From assembly GCF_001039355.2 (NCBI RefSeq), contig NW_019775536.1, positions 195,365-259,364 of the forward strand: a stretch of 64,000 nucleotides of DNA, written 5' to 3'. The stretch is from Lingula anatina (taxonomy: Eukaryota > Brachiopoda > Lingulata > Lingulida > Lingulidae). The translations under genes and the position numbers were made by a program. The notes under the pieces are model-generated. The model was not told where the DNA came from, ran no database searches, and was given only the letters and a program-made list of their open reading frames with translations. Below, piece after piece: positions 35,961 to 46,574 of this stretch. The first letter of the stretch is position 1; each line of letters opens with the position of its first letter.

Positions 35961-37584
35961 GCCTGGGATAAAGAAAAGAAAAAGAGGAATTAGTCATATG
36001 GTCCTGCAGAAAATACACTGGCGACTGCCTGTATAAGCTTAAATACCAGTGATGGACTAATTCGAGAAAACGAGAGCAATGTTCTGGCTCATGCATTCGT
36101 GACACGGAATCGACCATTTTATTTTCTTCCCCGGCTATATGGATCGCATAAATTGAGAAGTCATATTTCAGCGCTAGAAGAGATAATTCCTTAAGAAGGT
36201 TGTTGCAGGCGGTGTTGGGCGAAGCCCCTTTGTTTAAAATGTTCATGGCCACTTCACTATCAGTGTAAACAATGACGCGTTGTGCCTTCCATAGCGGGGA
36301 CCACCTGTACGCAGCCAGGACGATGGATGCTAATTCCTTGACATTAATGTGTTCAACCCCTAACTGGTGAGGAGCGTCCTGCATCCAGTTAGTGTAAAAC
36401 CAATCTCCGCAGTAGAACGCTCCACCTGCTGTGATGCTGGAGTCGGTATACACCTGTTGAATCGGTCGCGCGTCCCATATTAGTTTTGTATTGTTTCCCG
36501 TGGTGAGCCACTTGCTCCACCAGAGGAGGTCTTTACGTAATGGGTTTAGCTTGCACTTATGGCTGGCTCTTTTCAGTGAAGCTATGGAGTTAAATATATT
36601 TCGCACGTGTGTTCTACCCCATGGGATGACGTTCGATGCCCAGACTAACTTCCCGGCCAGGGATTCAAGCTGACGTCTGCTGGCGCGCACGCAGCTTTGA
36701 AATGTTTGGATCAAGCGGAGTAAGTCGCGAACTTTTTGTTCCTCTAAAGAGAGTACACCTTCAACAGTATCTATGACGATGCCTAGAAACGTTAGGCGAG
36801 TCGTTGGGTCACAGACTTTTTTCCAGTTGATGCGAAAACCCAGGAGTCTCAAAAGACTGATTAATGTGCTATAAGCCTGCTTGCATTGTTCAAATGTCTC
36901 TCCTATAACCAAAAAGTCATCTAAATAAACTACGACGTGGAAGCCTCGTTTCTCCATCATCCGCTTTACCGCTTGTGTTAACCGGTGGAAAATTTCGGGG
37001 CTTTTGCGGGCCCCGAATGGGAGTCTCGTGTCCACTAAAGTCCTTGGCTCAGTTGATCCAGCAAAGTTCCATTTAAGCCCAGTAAGGGTTAACTGGGAAG
37101 GGTGTAACGCGACAGTTCTATAAGCTGAGTGGAGGTCAACTTTGCTGAGGAAATTTCCTGGTTTAATCTTATCCAGTGCCGACCGTATAGTCTCGTATCG
37201 AAATGTTTGTTTTGTTGCGTAATCGTTTACTGCTGCCCCTTCAGGTCTGCTGTAATCATGAATCAGACGGATGCCGCCGTCTGGTTTTGGCACTGCGGAA
37301 ATTGCACTAATAATTGTAGGCTGGAGTTCTGGTTCAATATAGTGACCCTCCTCTATTTCTGTTTTTATTTGAGTCTCAACTTTATGCTTGAAAGCTTCGC
37401 AAGTGGCGGATCTACTGTTTTCTACTTCAGTTCTCGTGATGTGATCCAGATCTAAATCGTCGACTATTCGGAAGCCCTCCCGAATACCATTAATTATAAA
37501 ATCATAGTCTGTATCTCCTTGTAGTTCCTTTTCCCATTTTTCAATGTTTCGGTGCAGCGGAGATTCTTTTGGGGCGTGCGTTTG
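35953..37584 (-). CDS. Reverse transcriptase / RNase H of the DIRS-order element
   Basis: RT motifs in order: PKPDGGIRLIHDYS, FLSKVDLHSAYRTV, LPFGARKSPEIFHRL, the active-site box VVYLDDFLVIGE, and RLTFLGIVIDT. RNase H follows with QVYTDSSITAGGAF, HINVKELASI, VIVYTDSEVAMNIL and a final Asp in MVDSVSR, so D-E-D-D is complete. It is open for about 540 codons and in the same frame as the gag-like ORF, separated from it only by one TGA (37585-37587). Confidence 0.9.
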   Translation of the reverse strand, partial: QTHAPKESPLHRNIEKWEKELQGDTDYDFIINGIREGFRIVDDLDLDHITRTEVENSRSATCEAFKHKVETQIKTEIEEGHYIEPELQPTIISAISAVPKPDGGIRLIHDYSRPEGAAVNDYATKQTFRYETIRSALDKIKPGNFLSKVDLHSAYRTVALHPSQLTLTGLKWNFAGSTEPRTLVDTRLPFGARKSPEIFHRLTQAVKRMMEKRGFHVVVYLDDFLVIGETFEQCKQAYSTLISLLRLLGFRINWKKVCDPTTRLTFLGIVIDTVEGVLSLEEQKVRDLLRLIQTFQSCVRASRRQLESLAGKLVWASNVIPWGRTHVRNIFNSIASLKRASHKCKLNPLRKDLLWWSKWLTTGNNTKLIWDARPIQQVYTDSSITAGGAFYCGDWFYTNWMQDAPHQLGVEHINVKELASIVLAAYRWSPLWKAQRVIVYTDSEVAMNILNKGASPNTACNNLLKELSLLALKYDFSIYAIHIAGEENKMVDSVSRMHEPEHCSRFLELVHHWYLSLYRQSPVYFLQDHMTNSSFSFLYPRLR

Positions 37585-38694
37585 TCAATGTGAAGGATTT
37601 CTTGCTGTGGCACTGGTCCCTTGCTGCTTGTGCGTGTATTCTCCATGAGTAGTACTGGAACAGGCTACACACACGTGAGCATAACAGCAGTTAGGGAAGG
37701 AGCAGCCCTGGCGACCGTTAAATTTCATACAAATGGGTCGGCCCGTCGCTGTGTCCAATTTTGTTTGCTTCCCTCTGGTTGTTGGTTGGGTTGAATTCGG
37801 TTTCAATAACACCTGCATGAGAAAGGGGCTGTCTGTTCCCCATGGAAATCCCATCTCGCTCTGAGATTTCCTATACTCTGCGTCGAAGCGTAAGACTGAT
37901 TGCCAATTAAAAGATTGTCCCATGCATGCCACTTTTGTCACGTAACTGGAGTAGTCCATGACTGTTTGAATGTCCGCACCGTCGTCGGCCACCATTTCCC
38001 TTAATATTTTCATTGACGCTTCTGTGTATTGAAGTGGGGAAATGCGCTCCAGGGGAAGTTTTCTGTCGGAGAGGGAAAGTTGTAAATCGCCAATGCGGAC
38101 TGGTGTGTCAGTTTTCCCTTCAAATTTGTCTGCAAACATTACATAGCTACGTATGTCGCGATGCTTGTTAAGTTTTCTTTGTCTATCTGGAGTTGAAAAA
38201 GGATCAAAAATCCCCTTACCGTCGTGATCTCTCTGATGACCTCTGTTTGGTTGATTCCCATTCCCGTTCCCAATGTCTAGTAGTTGGCATAGCCTGGTGT
38301 AATCGATGTCCCCGGTGTTTCCTGTTTCAGTTTGCGCGCTAGGAGCCGCCATATTTGAGGTCCCGGATGTCCCTGGCAAAATGGCTGGGGCCTCGTCTTG
38401 GGTTTTCTTGTCGCCAGATTCGGGAGTAAAGGTTGCAGCAGACACACTGTTTGACGTACCTAGACTCTGGTTGTTCTGTGGCTGAGCACTATGTTCTTGC
38501 TGTAGAGTAAGCACCACATCTTGGAGAAGGAGGATCTGAGCCAGCGGTAGAGATTTACCGAAGTGTCTTTGAATGAGAGGCTCTGTGAGTTTCTTGCAAC
38601 TCCTGAGTGAGAAGAATCCTGCATCCTTTAGGATTTCTACCGTGTCTTCCGAGAGCTCGTTAGCCTCCACCCAAGACTGGAATTCTTCCGCCAT
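37585..38694 (-). CDS. Gag-like ORF of the DIRS-order element
   Basis: A 369-aa ORF starting MAEEFQSWVEANELSEDTVE. The C-terminal Cys/His cluster (PICMKFNGRQGCSFPNCCYA, then CVACSSTTHGEYTH) resembles the gag-like proteins of YR retrotransposons in invertebrates. The central part is Gln/Ser/Thr/Asn-rich. It ends in TGA just before the RT ORF in the same frame. Confidence 0.8.
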   Translation of the reverse strand: MAEEFQSWVEANELSEDTVEILKDAGFFSLRSCKKLTEPLIQRHFGKSLPLAQILLLQDVVLTLQQEHSAQPQNNQSLGTSNSVSAATFTPESGDKKTQDEAPAILPGTSGTSNMAAPSAQTETGNTGDIDYTRLCQLLDIGNGNGNQPNRGHQRDHDGKGIFDPFSTPDRQRKLNKHRDIRSYVMFADKFEGKTDTPVRIGDLQLSLSDRKLPLERISPLQYTEASMKILREMVADDGADIQTVMDYSSYVTKVACMGQSFNWQSVLRFDAEYRKSQSEMGFPWGTDSPFLMQVLLKPNSTQPTTRGKQTKLDTATGRPICMKFNGRQGCSFPNCCYAHVCVACSSTTHGEYTHKQQGTSATARNPSH

Positions 38695-38933
38695 TGTCAG
38701 GAAGAAAAGAACAAAAACAAAAAATCTTCGACGCTTAAGCTTAAGCCGATTCTAATTGATGCAAAAATGGGCTCGAGCGCCCTTACACGCTGTCCAGCTT
38801 TAACGGCTGCCAGGCTCTAACTGCCAATTATTTTGAATGCGCCACGTGATCTGGCTGACCAATCCCGAGCCTGCAGCCTAAGCGTCCCTCTAGTGGTGGT
38901 TTTAAATACCATTCCCAAAGGGACAGGGTACTT

Positions 38934-39545
38934 AAAGCAAAATGTGCAGTACGGTAATGGATAATAAATTTTGAACTCCGGAAAAATAAAACATAAGGCT
39001 TGGCAAAGCAGGCAACTTGTGGTCAAAAATGACATTATTTCATCAAATTTAAACATCTGGAACTTCAGAGCACCTCTCATTTCAAGAATTTTGACCAAAA
39101 TGACCTTTTCTTTATTTTAATTAATTTTTTTCGTAGGAAATTTATGGCACATTATGGTAACTCTCAAATTATAACATTTAGTCCCTTATATCTCCAAAAC
39201 TGGCAGAGATAAGTCCATCGTTACTATTGAAGTTGAATAGGAAGTCATATACTGGCAATCTTACTGTGACCTTGAAATTGACCTTTGACCTACTTTTCAC
39301 CATGAACTGAACTTTGCAAATTTTGCTTCCCTTTTATCTCCAAAGTTATGCTGTATCAAAAAGTACATATTGGTGTGAAAGCAAAATGTGCAGTACGGTA
39401 ATGGATAATAAATTTTGAACTCCGGAAAAATAAAACATAAGGCTTGGCAAAGCAGACAACTTGTGGTCAAAAATGACATTATTTCATCAAATTTAAACAT
39501 CTGGAACTTCAGAGCACATCTTATTTCAAGAATTTTGACCAAAAT
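38934..39545. repeat. Direct repeat of about 167 bp, spaced 444 bp, abutting a gap
   Basis: The segment AAAGCAAAATGTGCAGTACG to TTTTGACCAAAAT occurs at 38934-39102 and again at 39378-39545, and part of it is repeated just after the n at 39546. It adjoins the 146-bp array. Confidence 0.85.
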
Positions 39546-40200
39546 NTTTGAACGTCTGGAACTTCAGAGCACCTCCCATTTCAAGAATTTTTGACCAAAA
39601 TGACCTTTTCTTTATTTTAATTAATTTTTCCTGATTATAACATTTAGTCCCTTATATCTCCAAAACTGGCAGAGATAGGTCCATAGTTACTATAAAAGTT
39701 GAATAGGAAGTCATATACTGGCAATCTTACTGTGACCTTGAAATTGACCTTTGACCTACTTTTCACCATAAATTGAACTTTGCAAATTTTGCTTCCCTTT
39801 TATATCCAAAACTGGCAGAGATAGGTTCATAGTTACTATTGAAGTTGAATAGGAAGTCATTTACTGGCAATCTAAATGTGACCTTAAAATTGACCTTTGA
39901 CCTACTTTTCACCATGAACTGAACTTTGCAAATTTTGCCTCCCTTTTATCTCCAAAAGTAGCAGAGATAGGTCCATAGTTACTATTGAACTTGAATAGGT
40001 AGTCATATACTGGCAATCTAAACGTGACCTTGAAATTGACCTTTGACCTACTTTTCACCATGAACTGAACTCTGCTAATTTCTTTCTCTTTTAACTCCAA
40101 ACCTGGCAGAGATAGGTCCATAATTACTATTGAAGTTGAATAGGAAGTCATATACTGGCAATTTACTGTGACCTTGAAATTGACCTTTGACCTACCTTAC
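39180..40200. repeat. 146-bp tandem array carrying DR1 nuclear-receptor-type motifs
   Basis: The anchor TGGCAGAGATA (or a close variant) lies at 39201, 39666, 39812, 39959 and 40104, a spacing of 145-147 bp in the right part. Each unit contains TGACCTTTGACCT (reverse complement AGGTCAAAGGTCA, a perfect DR1) at 39279, 39745, 39891, 40037 and 40181, and most also have TGACCTTGA just before it. The array is interrupted by the gap at 39546. Confidence 0.9.
39546..39546. other. Assembly gap character (n) in a repeat array
   Basis: A single n joins two similar repeat stretches. The missing 5' halves of TICRR (left) and the asteroid-like gene (right) probably fall here or in a misjoin. Confidence 0.85.
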
Positions 40201-40959
40201 GATGAACTTAACTTTGATTGTACCATTTTAAGTTATATATATTTTTTGCGTATTTTGAAAATTCTTGTTGATTGCATTTTTATAGCTTGTCAAGCATAAG
40301 ACTGGTGGCTGTGTCCCTTATTTTGTGTATGTGGGGGTCTATACAAATGCGCTTGCTCCAGCTGGTGGTACAATATTCGGAGGCGATATCGCCTCTCTGA
40401 TCCTCTAGTTGGAAAGAGCTGTAACCAAGTTTTAAAGGATGTTTTCAGTTTTAAAGTATTGAATAACTTTAATCATGGCTTCACATTCCTATTTAAGTAA
40501 AATCGGTCTAAGTTTGTGTTAAACATTACTGGTGAATGTATCTCAATTGGCTTTAATATATCTTGCTATAGGAATCACTTTTAGTGTATCAGTATGTCTA
40601 GAGAATACTTTGTATTGCCATTATATAGAGATTAGAGATCAGAGTAAGTTTGGTCAGTCAAGCCAACAGCTGGATTGTCCATGCCGTTTTAGGAGATTCC
40701 AGATCTCTCAGCTGAACAGATGATCCACCGTTCAACTGGTCCGCAGTTCAAATATGGCCAACCCATGTATAACAACACATTTTGGTAAGACCTGCTCTGA
40801 CTGATTAAGGTGACAGCAGAGCCAAAAGAAGACTGGTTAATCTAATACCCACAGACACACTGCAGATTATATGCGCCATACAGCAAATATTTACATGATT
40901 TTGATTAATTGCACATTCTGATTTCAAATTTAAAAGCTTTTAATTAATTTTTTTTACAG

Positions 40960-41597
40960 TCCTAAAGCTTTTGCAGTGCTTAGTAATGATGGGGATTTCT
41001 GTGTTATGAAGAGGTGCACATTTATACCTCTGCAGCTGTTTGATCTGGAAGGATATCTGAGGCCAAATTATAAAACTCTGTATCCCAGGGAAATAACCAG
41101 TTTGATTGTTGGTGTAATAACTCCACAAAGAGTTGTCAAAACTTTGAAGGTAATGTTAATAATAGAATTATTACGTGGAAAAATGTGGAGATTTCGTTGC
41201 ATTTTGTTCCAAATAATTTATCATTTATTTATGGTTAAAACTTGCAATGTACATTTAAGTAGTAGTAATTGCTTAAAAAGAAAAAAATGAAATATTCAAA
41301 TATTATTCACCAAAGAAAAATATAATAATTCTGTGCACTTTTTTAAAAATCATGTCTGTCTTCTTGTTTTTAGCTGCCAAACCTTGGTGCCTTGGTGGAC
41401 CTAGCCATCATACAAGGCAATGACTTTACATCATCATTTATGAGCAATCTGGGTGTGTTGAGGAGTAAATTGAGCATTGGTCATGTCAGCCTGGAAGCAA
41501 TAGCCCAGTGGTTGAGGTGGGGTGGCAGTGTGGAGAAAAATGAAGGACTGAGAGAAGATATGGTAAATGCATGTGTATTTACTATGTTACTTTATAG

Positions 41598-41651
<54 letters not shown>

Positions 41652-44600
41652 TCAGAGCTGATTTGCTGATTTGGACCAGCTTCCATCCTTTTCAGTTTTC
41701 ATATGTATGCATATCACCGTCTGAATTTCATTGAAAAGTGTTTGATTGACTCTGAGGCTTAGCTAATCATGAGTATATTGATCATACTGCTACATCACAT
41801 GCCATTCTGTGGAACCGTGCAGATAACTTAAGCCCCATTCACACACAGCATGGTAATGTGTACAGTAAATACTTTTGACTGTATTTCAAACAAGTGCCAT
41901 TTGGATACACAACAGTATCAGATTAAGTTTTTCACAACATGTATGCAGTTTTTACATTTTTCCACTGGACATTTGGACCAGCATGCATATCAATTAGCAG
42001 TAATTTTACCAGTCTGATACCAAAAGGGAAACTGCACGTTGGGCAACGTCCATGGCCTGAGACTTTTCAGAATCACTATACTTGCTTGAATTGTAGCAAA
42101 TTCTCAGGGCACTTTCCTTAAAAGAATAGAAGTGAATATTTTATATATTTCAGTCTTGGGGAGTATAATGCTGAAATGTGCCCACATTTTACAGTGGCAC
42201 TGGTTTTATCTTATAAAGTTTTCAAATTTACCTATCCTTATAAGTCAATGTTTAAAAACTTTTTAGAGAACAAATTCAAGTTTCCGTGAGGCAGTTCATT
42301 ATACCAAGAACTTCTACAATCTGACTATGCCCCCAGACGGAGCGTGTTATCCTCAGACTCCATTGTCTGTTTTCTTGGAAAGCCAGGTGATTGCATTTTC
42401 GTAATTCCAATTAAGAATTATTTAAAATTTTTAAATTATGTGAAATATTAACATCAATTTTGACATTAGTTATTTGAAAAATATTGCCACTTCAGCCTCT
42501 TGTTTTATACATATTTTTATCAAAAACCTAAGTATATGCAAGTATCTCAGCAGATGATCAAATTGTTTCTTTAACCATGTCTTCAACAATTTTACTTCAA
42601 GGTACGTAATGGCCATCTGCCCAGTTCCGTACTAGCCATGCATGGCAAGGTATATTGGCATCACTCTGTACTTGAAGACATACAGGGACCAAGCATTGAG
42701 ATGTGCATGTTGGGACTGAGATGCATCATCTACAGAATGGTACTGCCCAGTGGTCAAGTGGCTGTCCTGGAATATGGAAGAGTGCTGAGCCCTCAGTTTC
42801 AGGAGATAGAGGTTGAGTAGAACATAGAAAAGCCAGGCCCGTAGCCAGGGGGGGTTCGGGGGGTTCGAAAGAACCGCCCCTTTTGTCAAGAAAATGTCCA
42901 TTTTGGGTAAAATTTGAACTAGGTACACATAAGTTTCATTGTAAAAGGTCCACTTTTTCAGAAAAAGAACCCCCCTTGTGAATTTGCTGGCTACGGGCCT
43001 GAAAGCTATTGATTATATGGTACATTGGAAACAAGAGGATGGGTGTTAGATGTAGTCTGTTAATCTGATTGCATTCAGCAAGTGTCCCAGTGGAGTTAGT
43101 GTGCATGAGCTAGGTCTCCAAAATTCAGATGTTTTATAAAAGTTTGATCATGGCTTAATCATACATTATATTGCCAGTATTAAATGAACTGTTGTGTTCG
43201 TTGATAATAACTTAGGGACCATTCCCACAGATATTTGATCGATCTATCTCCCTGGGGAGTCTCACTAAATTGCTATCAACTTAACTGGCTTAAATGTCAG
43301 TCACGCCTAGTAAGCTGTTAGGGAGTAATTATCTTTACACTCTAGCTGATTCGGTAGGCATGACAGACATTTAAGCCGGCAAGTTGATAGCAATTTAGTG
43401 AGACTCCCAAGGGAGTTAGACCGATCCAGATGGATCGATCTAGGCCTGGGAACCCAGTTTTAATATGAAAAGTATGCTGAGATGGTAGTGCGTATTGATT
43501 GGTTGGAAAACCAAAATATGTTGTGAAGATAGATGCACCATAGTGTACCTGCTGTTGTGAAAAATAATGCTTCTTTGAAATAAATTAATCTGCTTTGAAC
43601 TGTTTGGCACCCCACAATAATTGTCATTTTTGTTGCTTTGTAAATTGGTGATATATCATTTTGCAATGTAACTTCTGAACTAAGTAAGATATTATTATGA
43701 AAATTGGCATGGTTGATGACTGTAGGGTGTGAATCACAATCTGATACCCATGTTTGATTTTTATTGGAATTGTTAGGAGATATGACCCCCTAATTGTGAT
43801 GTTCCATTATTCCGTCTCCTTACTGATAATAAAATCATGAGAATTTCCTGGTGCCAGCTTGTAGTACTTACTGTTGTGATTAAATAGGTGTGAAAATGGC
43901 TGAGGGGGGGAGGTCTGTTTGAAAGCAATATTACGAAGTTTTCATCCCCAAAATGCTCTTGTTACATCATCAGCTTGCATAAGCAAATTCACCCCCAATG
44001 TATTTTTGATGCAACAGATATGTCTCATAATAGACAAGTTTGTTTTTTGTAATATCTAAGCAGATAAGATAAAAAAAATCTTGACGTGAGAATCTCCCTA
44101 AAGTTGGGAATATATTTCATTTTGCTTTCTTTTTCTAGGTGACAGCTGCTTTGAATATCAACTACTTGAGGGCAGATAAAGTCATCCACTGCAACACTGA
44201 TGACAAATTCAAACTATTTCACCATATTATGACCCACATGGAAAGTGAGTAGAAAGCTAGACAGTGTTTTATTATACAGATTAATTTGTTTAATCAGTTT
44301 GCTGACACAAGCTTATTTTTGCATTTTTTTATATTATTTGTGCATTGCTGAAGTCTGTCACTGTCAAATATTTGAAATTTAGTTCTCTAGGATATTAGAA
44401 GTAGTGATGATTACATATTTAAATTTCATTATAGGTGAAAGCAAGTTTGAGAGTTTCTTTCAACACTTCGGTCAAAGAGAAGGCTTCATTTGCTATGTTT
44501 TGCGATACATTTTGTTGTTGGACACAGTTATAACTCCAAGCTTGGATCTACGCTGCTCAGAGTTTGATGCACTGTTTGCTGCAGTGTTTTGTCTCTTGTC

Positions 44601-45325
44601 ACATCAGAACATTAGTTTTACAGGTGCTCCTATTTGTATTAGACCCAGCATCAGATGTATCACAGTGGCCAATTGGTTTCAGGTACTTATCCTTCCCTAG
44701 CTTTCAAAGAAAAAATATGCATCCTTCCCATTTCCTTGTCAGTGATCATTATTTTAATTGATTGGTAAAAATAGTTTCTAATCACCATTATGGTTTTAAA
44801 ACATTCATTTAATATGTTGTNCTTACTTTTTCAGATGACTTATATTATACTGCTTCCATTTCAGACAGTGTATCTCTATGCATAAAACTTTATCGGTCGA
44901 CTGTTAAATATGGTGGAGGAATTCCCTCAGCCATTAGAAGTCTTCAGTGGCATAGTATTCACAAATTTTTACATGGCTTTAAACAAAAAAGGTCAGTTTT
45001 TCATTTGTAAATAAAAATTTTGAAACATTTCCGTCACACAGAACTTTGATCATTAATCAGCCATTAACCAATTATTAAGCTTAGCAGCAGATGCTGCTTT
45101 GACATCACTCCTGAGCAATAACCGTCATGTTGATAAGAAATTCTAGGTCCCATTATTTATGCCTGATGTGTAATAAACATTGTAATTTTGACAATTTCAA
45201 CACTTTCTATTTCAGGGCCAAAACATCTGCTCCAAGGAGTTGTTGAAAAGATAAATTATGAAAAGAAAGAGATTTTGGCAGCTCATTTTGACAAGCATGC
45301 AGCCATTACACAAGGTTTGGTTTGA
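40960..45325 (+). CDS. Asteroid/ASTE1-like nuclease-family protein, 5' end missing, in-frame stop
   Basis: Related to protein asteroid homologs (XPG/FEN1-like nuclease fold). Exons: 40960-41149, 41374-41562, 42267-42386, 42602-42811, 44139-44244, 44435-44682, 44865-44991 and 45216-45325 (TGA). The first visible exon reads PKAFAVLSNDGDFCVMKRCT, the asteroid counterpart of the XPG-I acidic motif (LSSDSDFC in the human protein). Later parts match in order: a region like ASTE1's NDHV segment (IIQGNDFTSSF), then LPSSVLAMHGKVYWHHSVLE, ANWFQ, and LLNMVEEFPQPLEVFSG. The N-terminal nuclease part lies upstream and is lost at the gap at 39546. A TAA at 44883-44885 interrupts exon 7 in the frame fixed by both neighbours. 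The donor of exon 4 (GAG|gttgag) is weak. It may be a pseudogene, an allele with a null mutation, or carry a sequence error close to the gap at 44821. Confidence 0.72.
41600..41648. repeat. (TA)n microsatellite
   Basis: A pure TA run shortly after the second visible exon of the asteroid-like gene. Confidence 0.95.
42834..43001. mobile_element. Non-autonomous DNA element (168 bp), CAGGCC family, opposite orientation
   Basis: Begins CAGGCCCGTAGCCAGG and ends GCTGGCTACGGGCCTG. Flanked by AAAGC on both sides, a 5-bp target duplication. The interior is the reverse complement of the 19014-19180 copy (for example AAGGTCCACTTTTTCAG). Inserted in an intron of the asteroid-like gene only 22 bp after an exon. 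Confidence 0.88.
43211..43461. mobile_element. Palindromic MITE family A, copy 2
   Basis: Long imperfect inverted repeat: AGTCTCACTAAATTGCTATC on the left against GATAGCAATTTAGTGAGACT on the right, with outer arms GACCATTCCCACAG and CCTGGGAACCCAG. It lies in an intron of the asteroid-like gene and has no ORF. Confidence 0.88.
44821..44821. other. Assembly gap character (n) inside an intron of the asteroid-like gene
   Basis: It lies 44 bases before exon 7, which carries the in-frame stop. Confidence 0.85.
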
Positions 45326-46574
45326 ATGATCTACAAGGTTCGATGGCAACTTATAAAACCTTGATGTTGCGATGAGGACTGAACATTTTTTAAAGAATTT
45401 GATGCAAATAATTAACTGGAAGTGAAACAGTTGATAAAAGGTTTGAAGCAATGTTCCATAGGATTTTTTTTTTTTTTTTTTTTGGTAACTTCATTGCATC
45501 AAAATAACCGAGTTGTTTTTGTTAAGAGAGTAAATATCTCTGCTGGAATATGAAAAAGAACATCTGTGAAGCGTGGTTTTAAAAGCCACATTTAATGACT
45601 TTTTATGTTTTCACGATTGTTGATAACATTAATTTAATTGTGGTATGAACTTTTTTAACTGTAATGTAATGTTTTTCAACCTGCTGTTGTCTGACTGTGG
45701 AAATCCTTTAATGGGTTTCCTGGAAATGTTTAAGTAAGATTTAAGTGTTTATTTACAGTTTTATCAACACTATAGTTATTGACAGTTTTATCAATACTAT
45801 AGTTCTTGTTTATCTATTAATTATAAGCACTTGGTCTGCACTATAGTTATTGAAAGTTTTATCAATACTGTAGTTCTTGTTTATCTATTAATTATAAGCA
45901 CTTGGTCTGCACTCCATCATTTTAAGTCAAAATGATAAACAATCTCATTGTTATAAAATGTTCATTGTAAAATGTACATTTTGAAAAATATGAAGTAGAG
46001 TTACATATACCAGTATATGTAGTACATATTTTACTTTTTTCAGCTTTCTAAATATAGTGTACAGTTTAATTTATTGTTAAACGTTCTTTAAACAGGTTCT
46101 GACAAGTGACAAAAGAACAGTTGCATTATTTTTGTTCTATTACAACAAGTCTTATACTTTGTCTCCTTACCAGGGCAATTTTACTACAATACATAGGGCA
46201 GGGGGTGGAAAAAGGCTTTGTTTTGACTCATTTAGCTACTTGTACAGATTCTTTTTGAGGGAACATGCATTTGACGTCTCCCTAATCTGTAATTGCATAA
46301 GTTTGCTTTTAGCCTATGAATTAGGCAATATATATAAAAGGCTTGAAAGAATAAAAATAAAACTTTATTTTGATTTTGACTGATGGAAGTAACTTTCTCT
46401 TATTATATTCTAGAATTTCTTTGTTAAATATTTGCAATATCCTGTTGTAACTATTACTGGATTAGAAGAATTTTATTTTACAACCAAAGTCTGTTTATGT
46501 TTCCAGGCAATAACAGCTATCAATGGTGTATCATTGTATACTAAACTGCTTTGGCAACAGAAAAGTATTGGCAT
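45326..46574. other. Region between convergent genes, with a local tandem duplication
   Basis: 3' flanks of the asteroid-like gene (+) and B3GAT3 (-). A poly-T run is at 45463-45483. At about 45757-45912 a segment with AGTTTTATCAATACT.TAGTTCTTG and TTATAAGCACTTGGTCTGCACT is duplicated with a period of about 73 bp. No gene is seen. Confidence 0.55.

Larger units (their letters stand above)
35454..38880 (-). mobile_element. DIRS-order (tyrosine-recombinase) retrotransposon, 3'-truncated
   Basis: On the minus strand the order is a gag-like ORF (38694 to 37585), reverse transcriptase with RNase H (37584 to 35953), then the N-terminal part of a tyrosine recombinase (about 35960 to 35500). That order defines the DIRS group. 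The recombinase stops after its first catalytic arginine box (GMLRVSN), and neither the HxxR nor the tyrosine box is present, so the element is dead. The end boundaries are approximate and I could not find terminal repeats. It lies upstream of the TICRR exons, probably in an intron. Confidence 0.85.

Noticed and set aside
36491-37455. Plus-strand ORFs within the DIRS-order element
   Set aside because: Opposite strand of the RT/RNase H ORF, which has all motifs.
38817-40151. Repeated minus-strand ORFs in the 146-bp array
   Set aside because: Translation of a tandem repeat; no family similarity.
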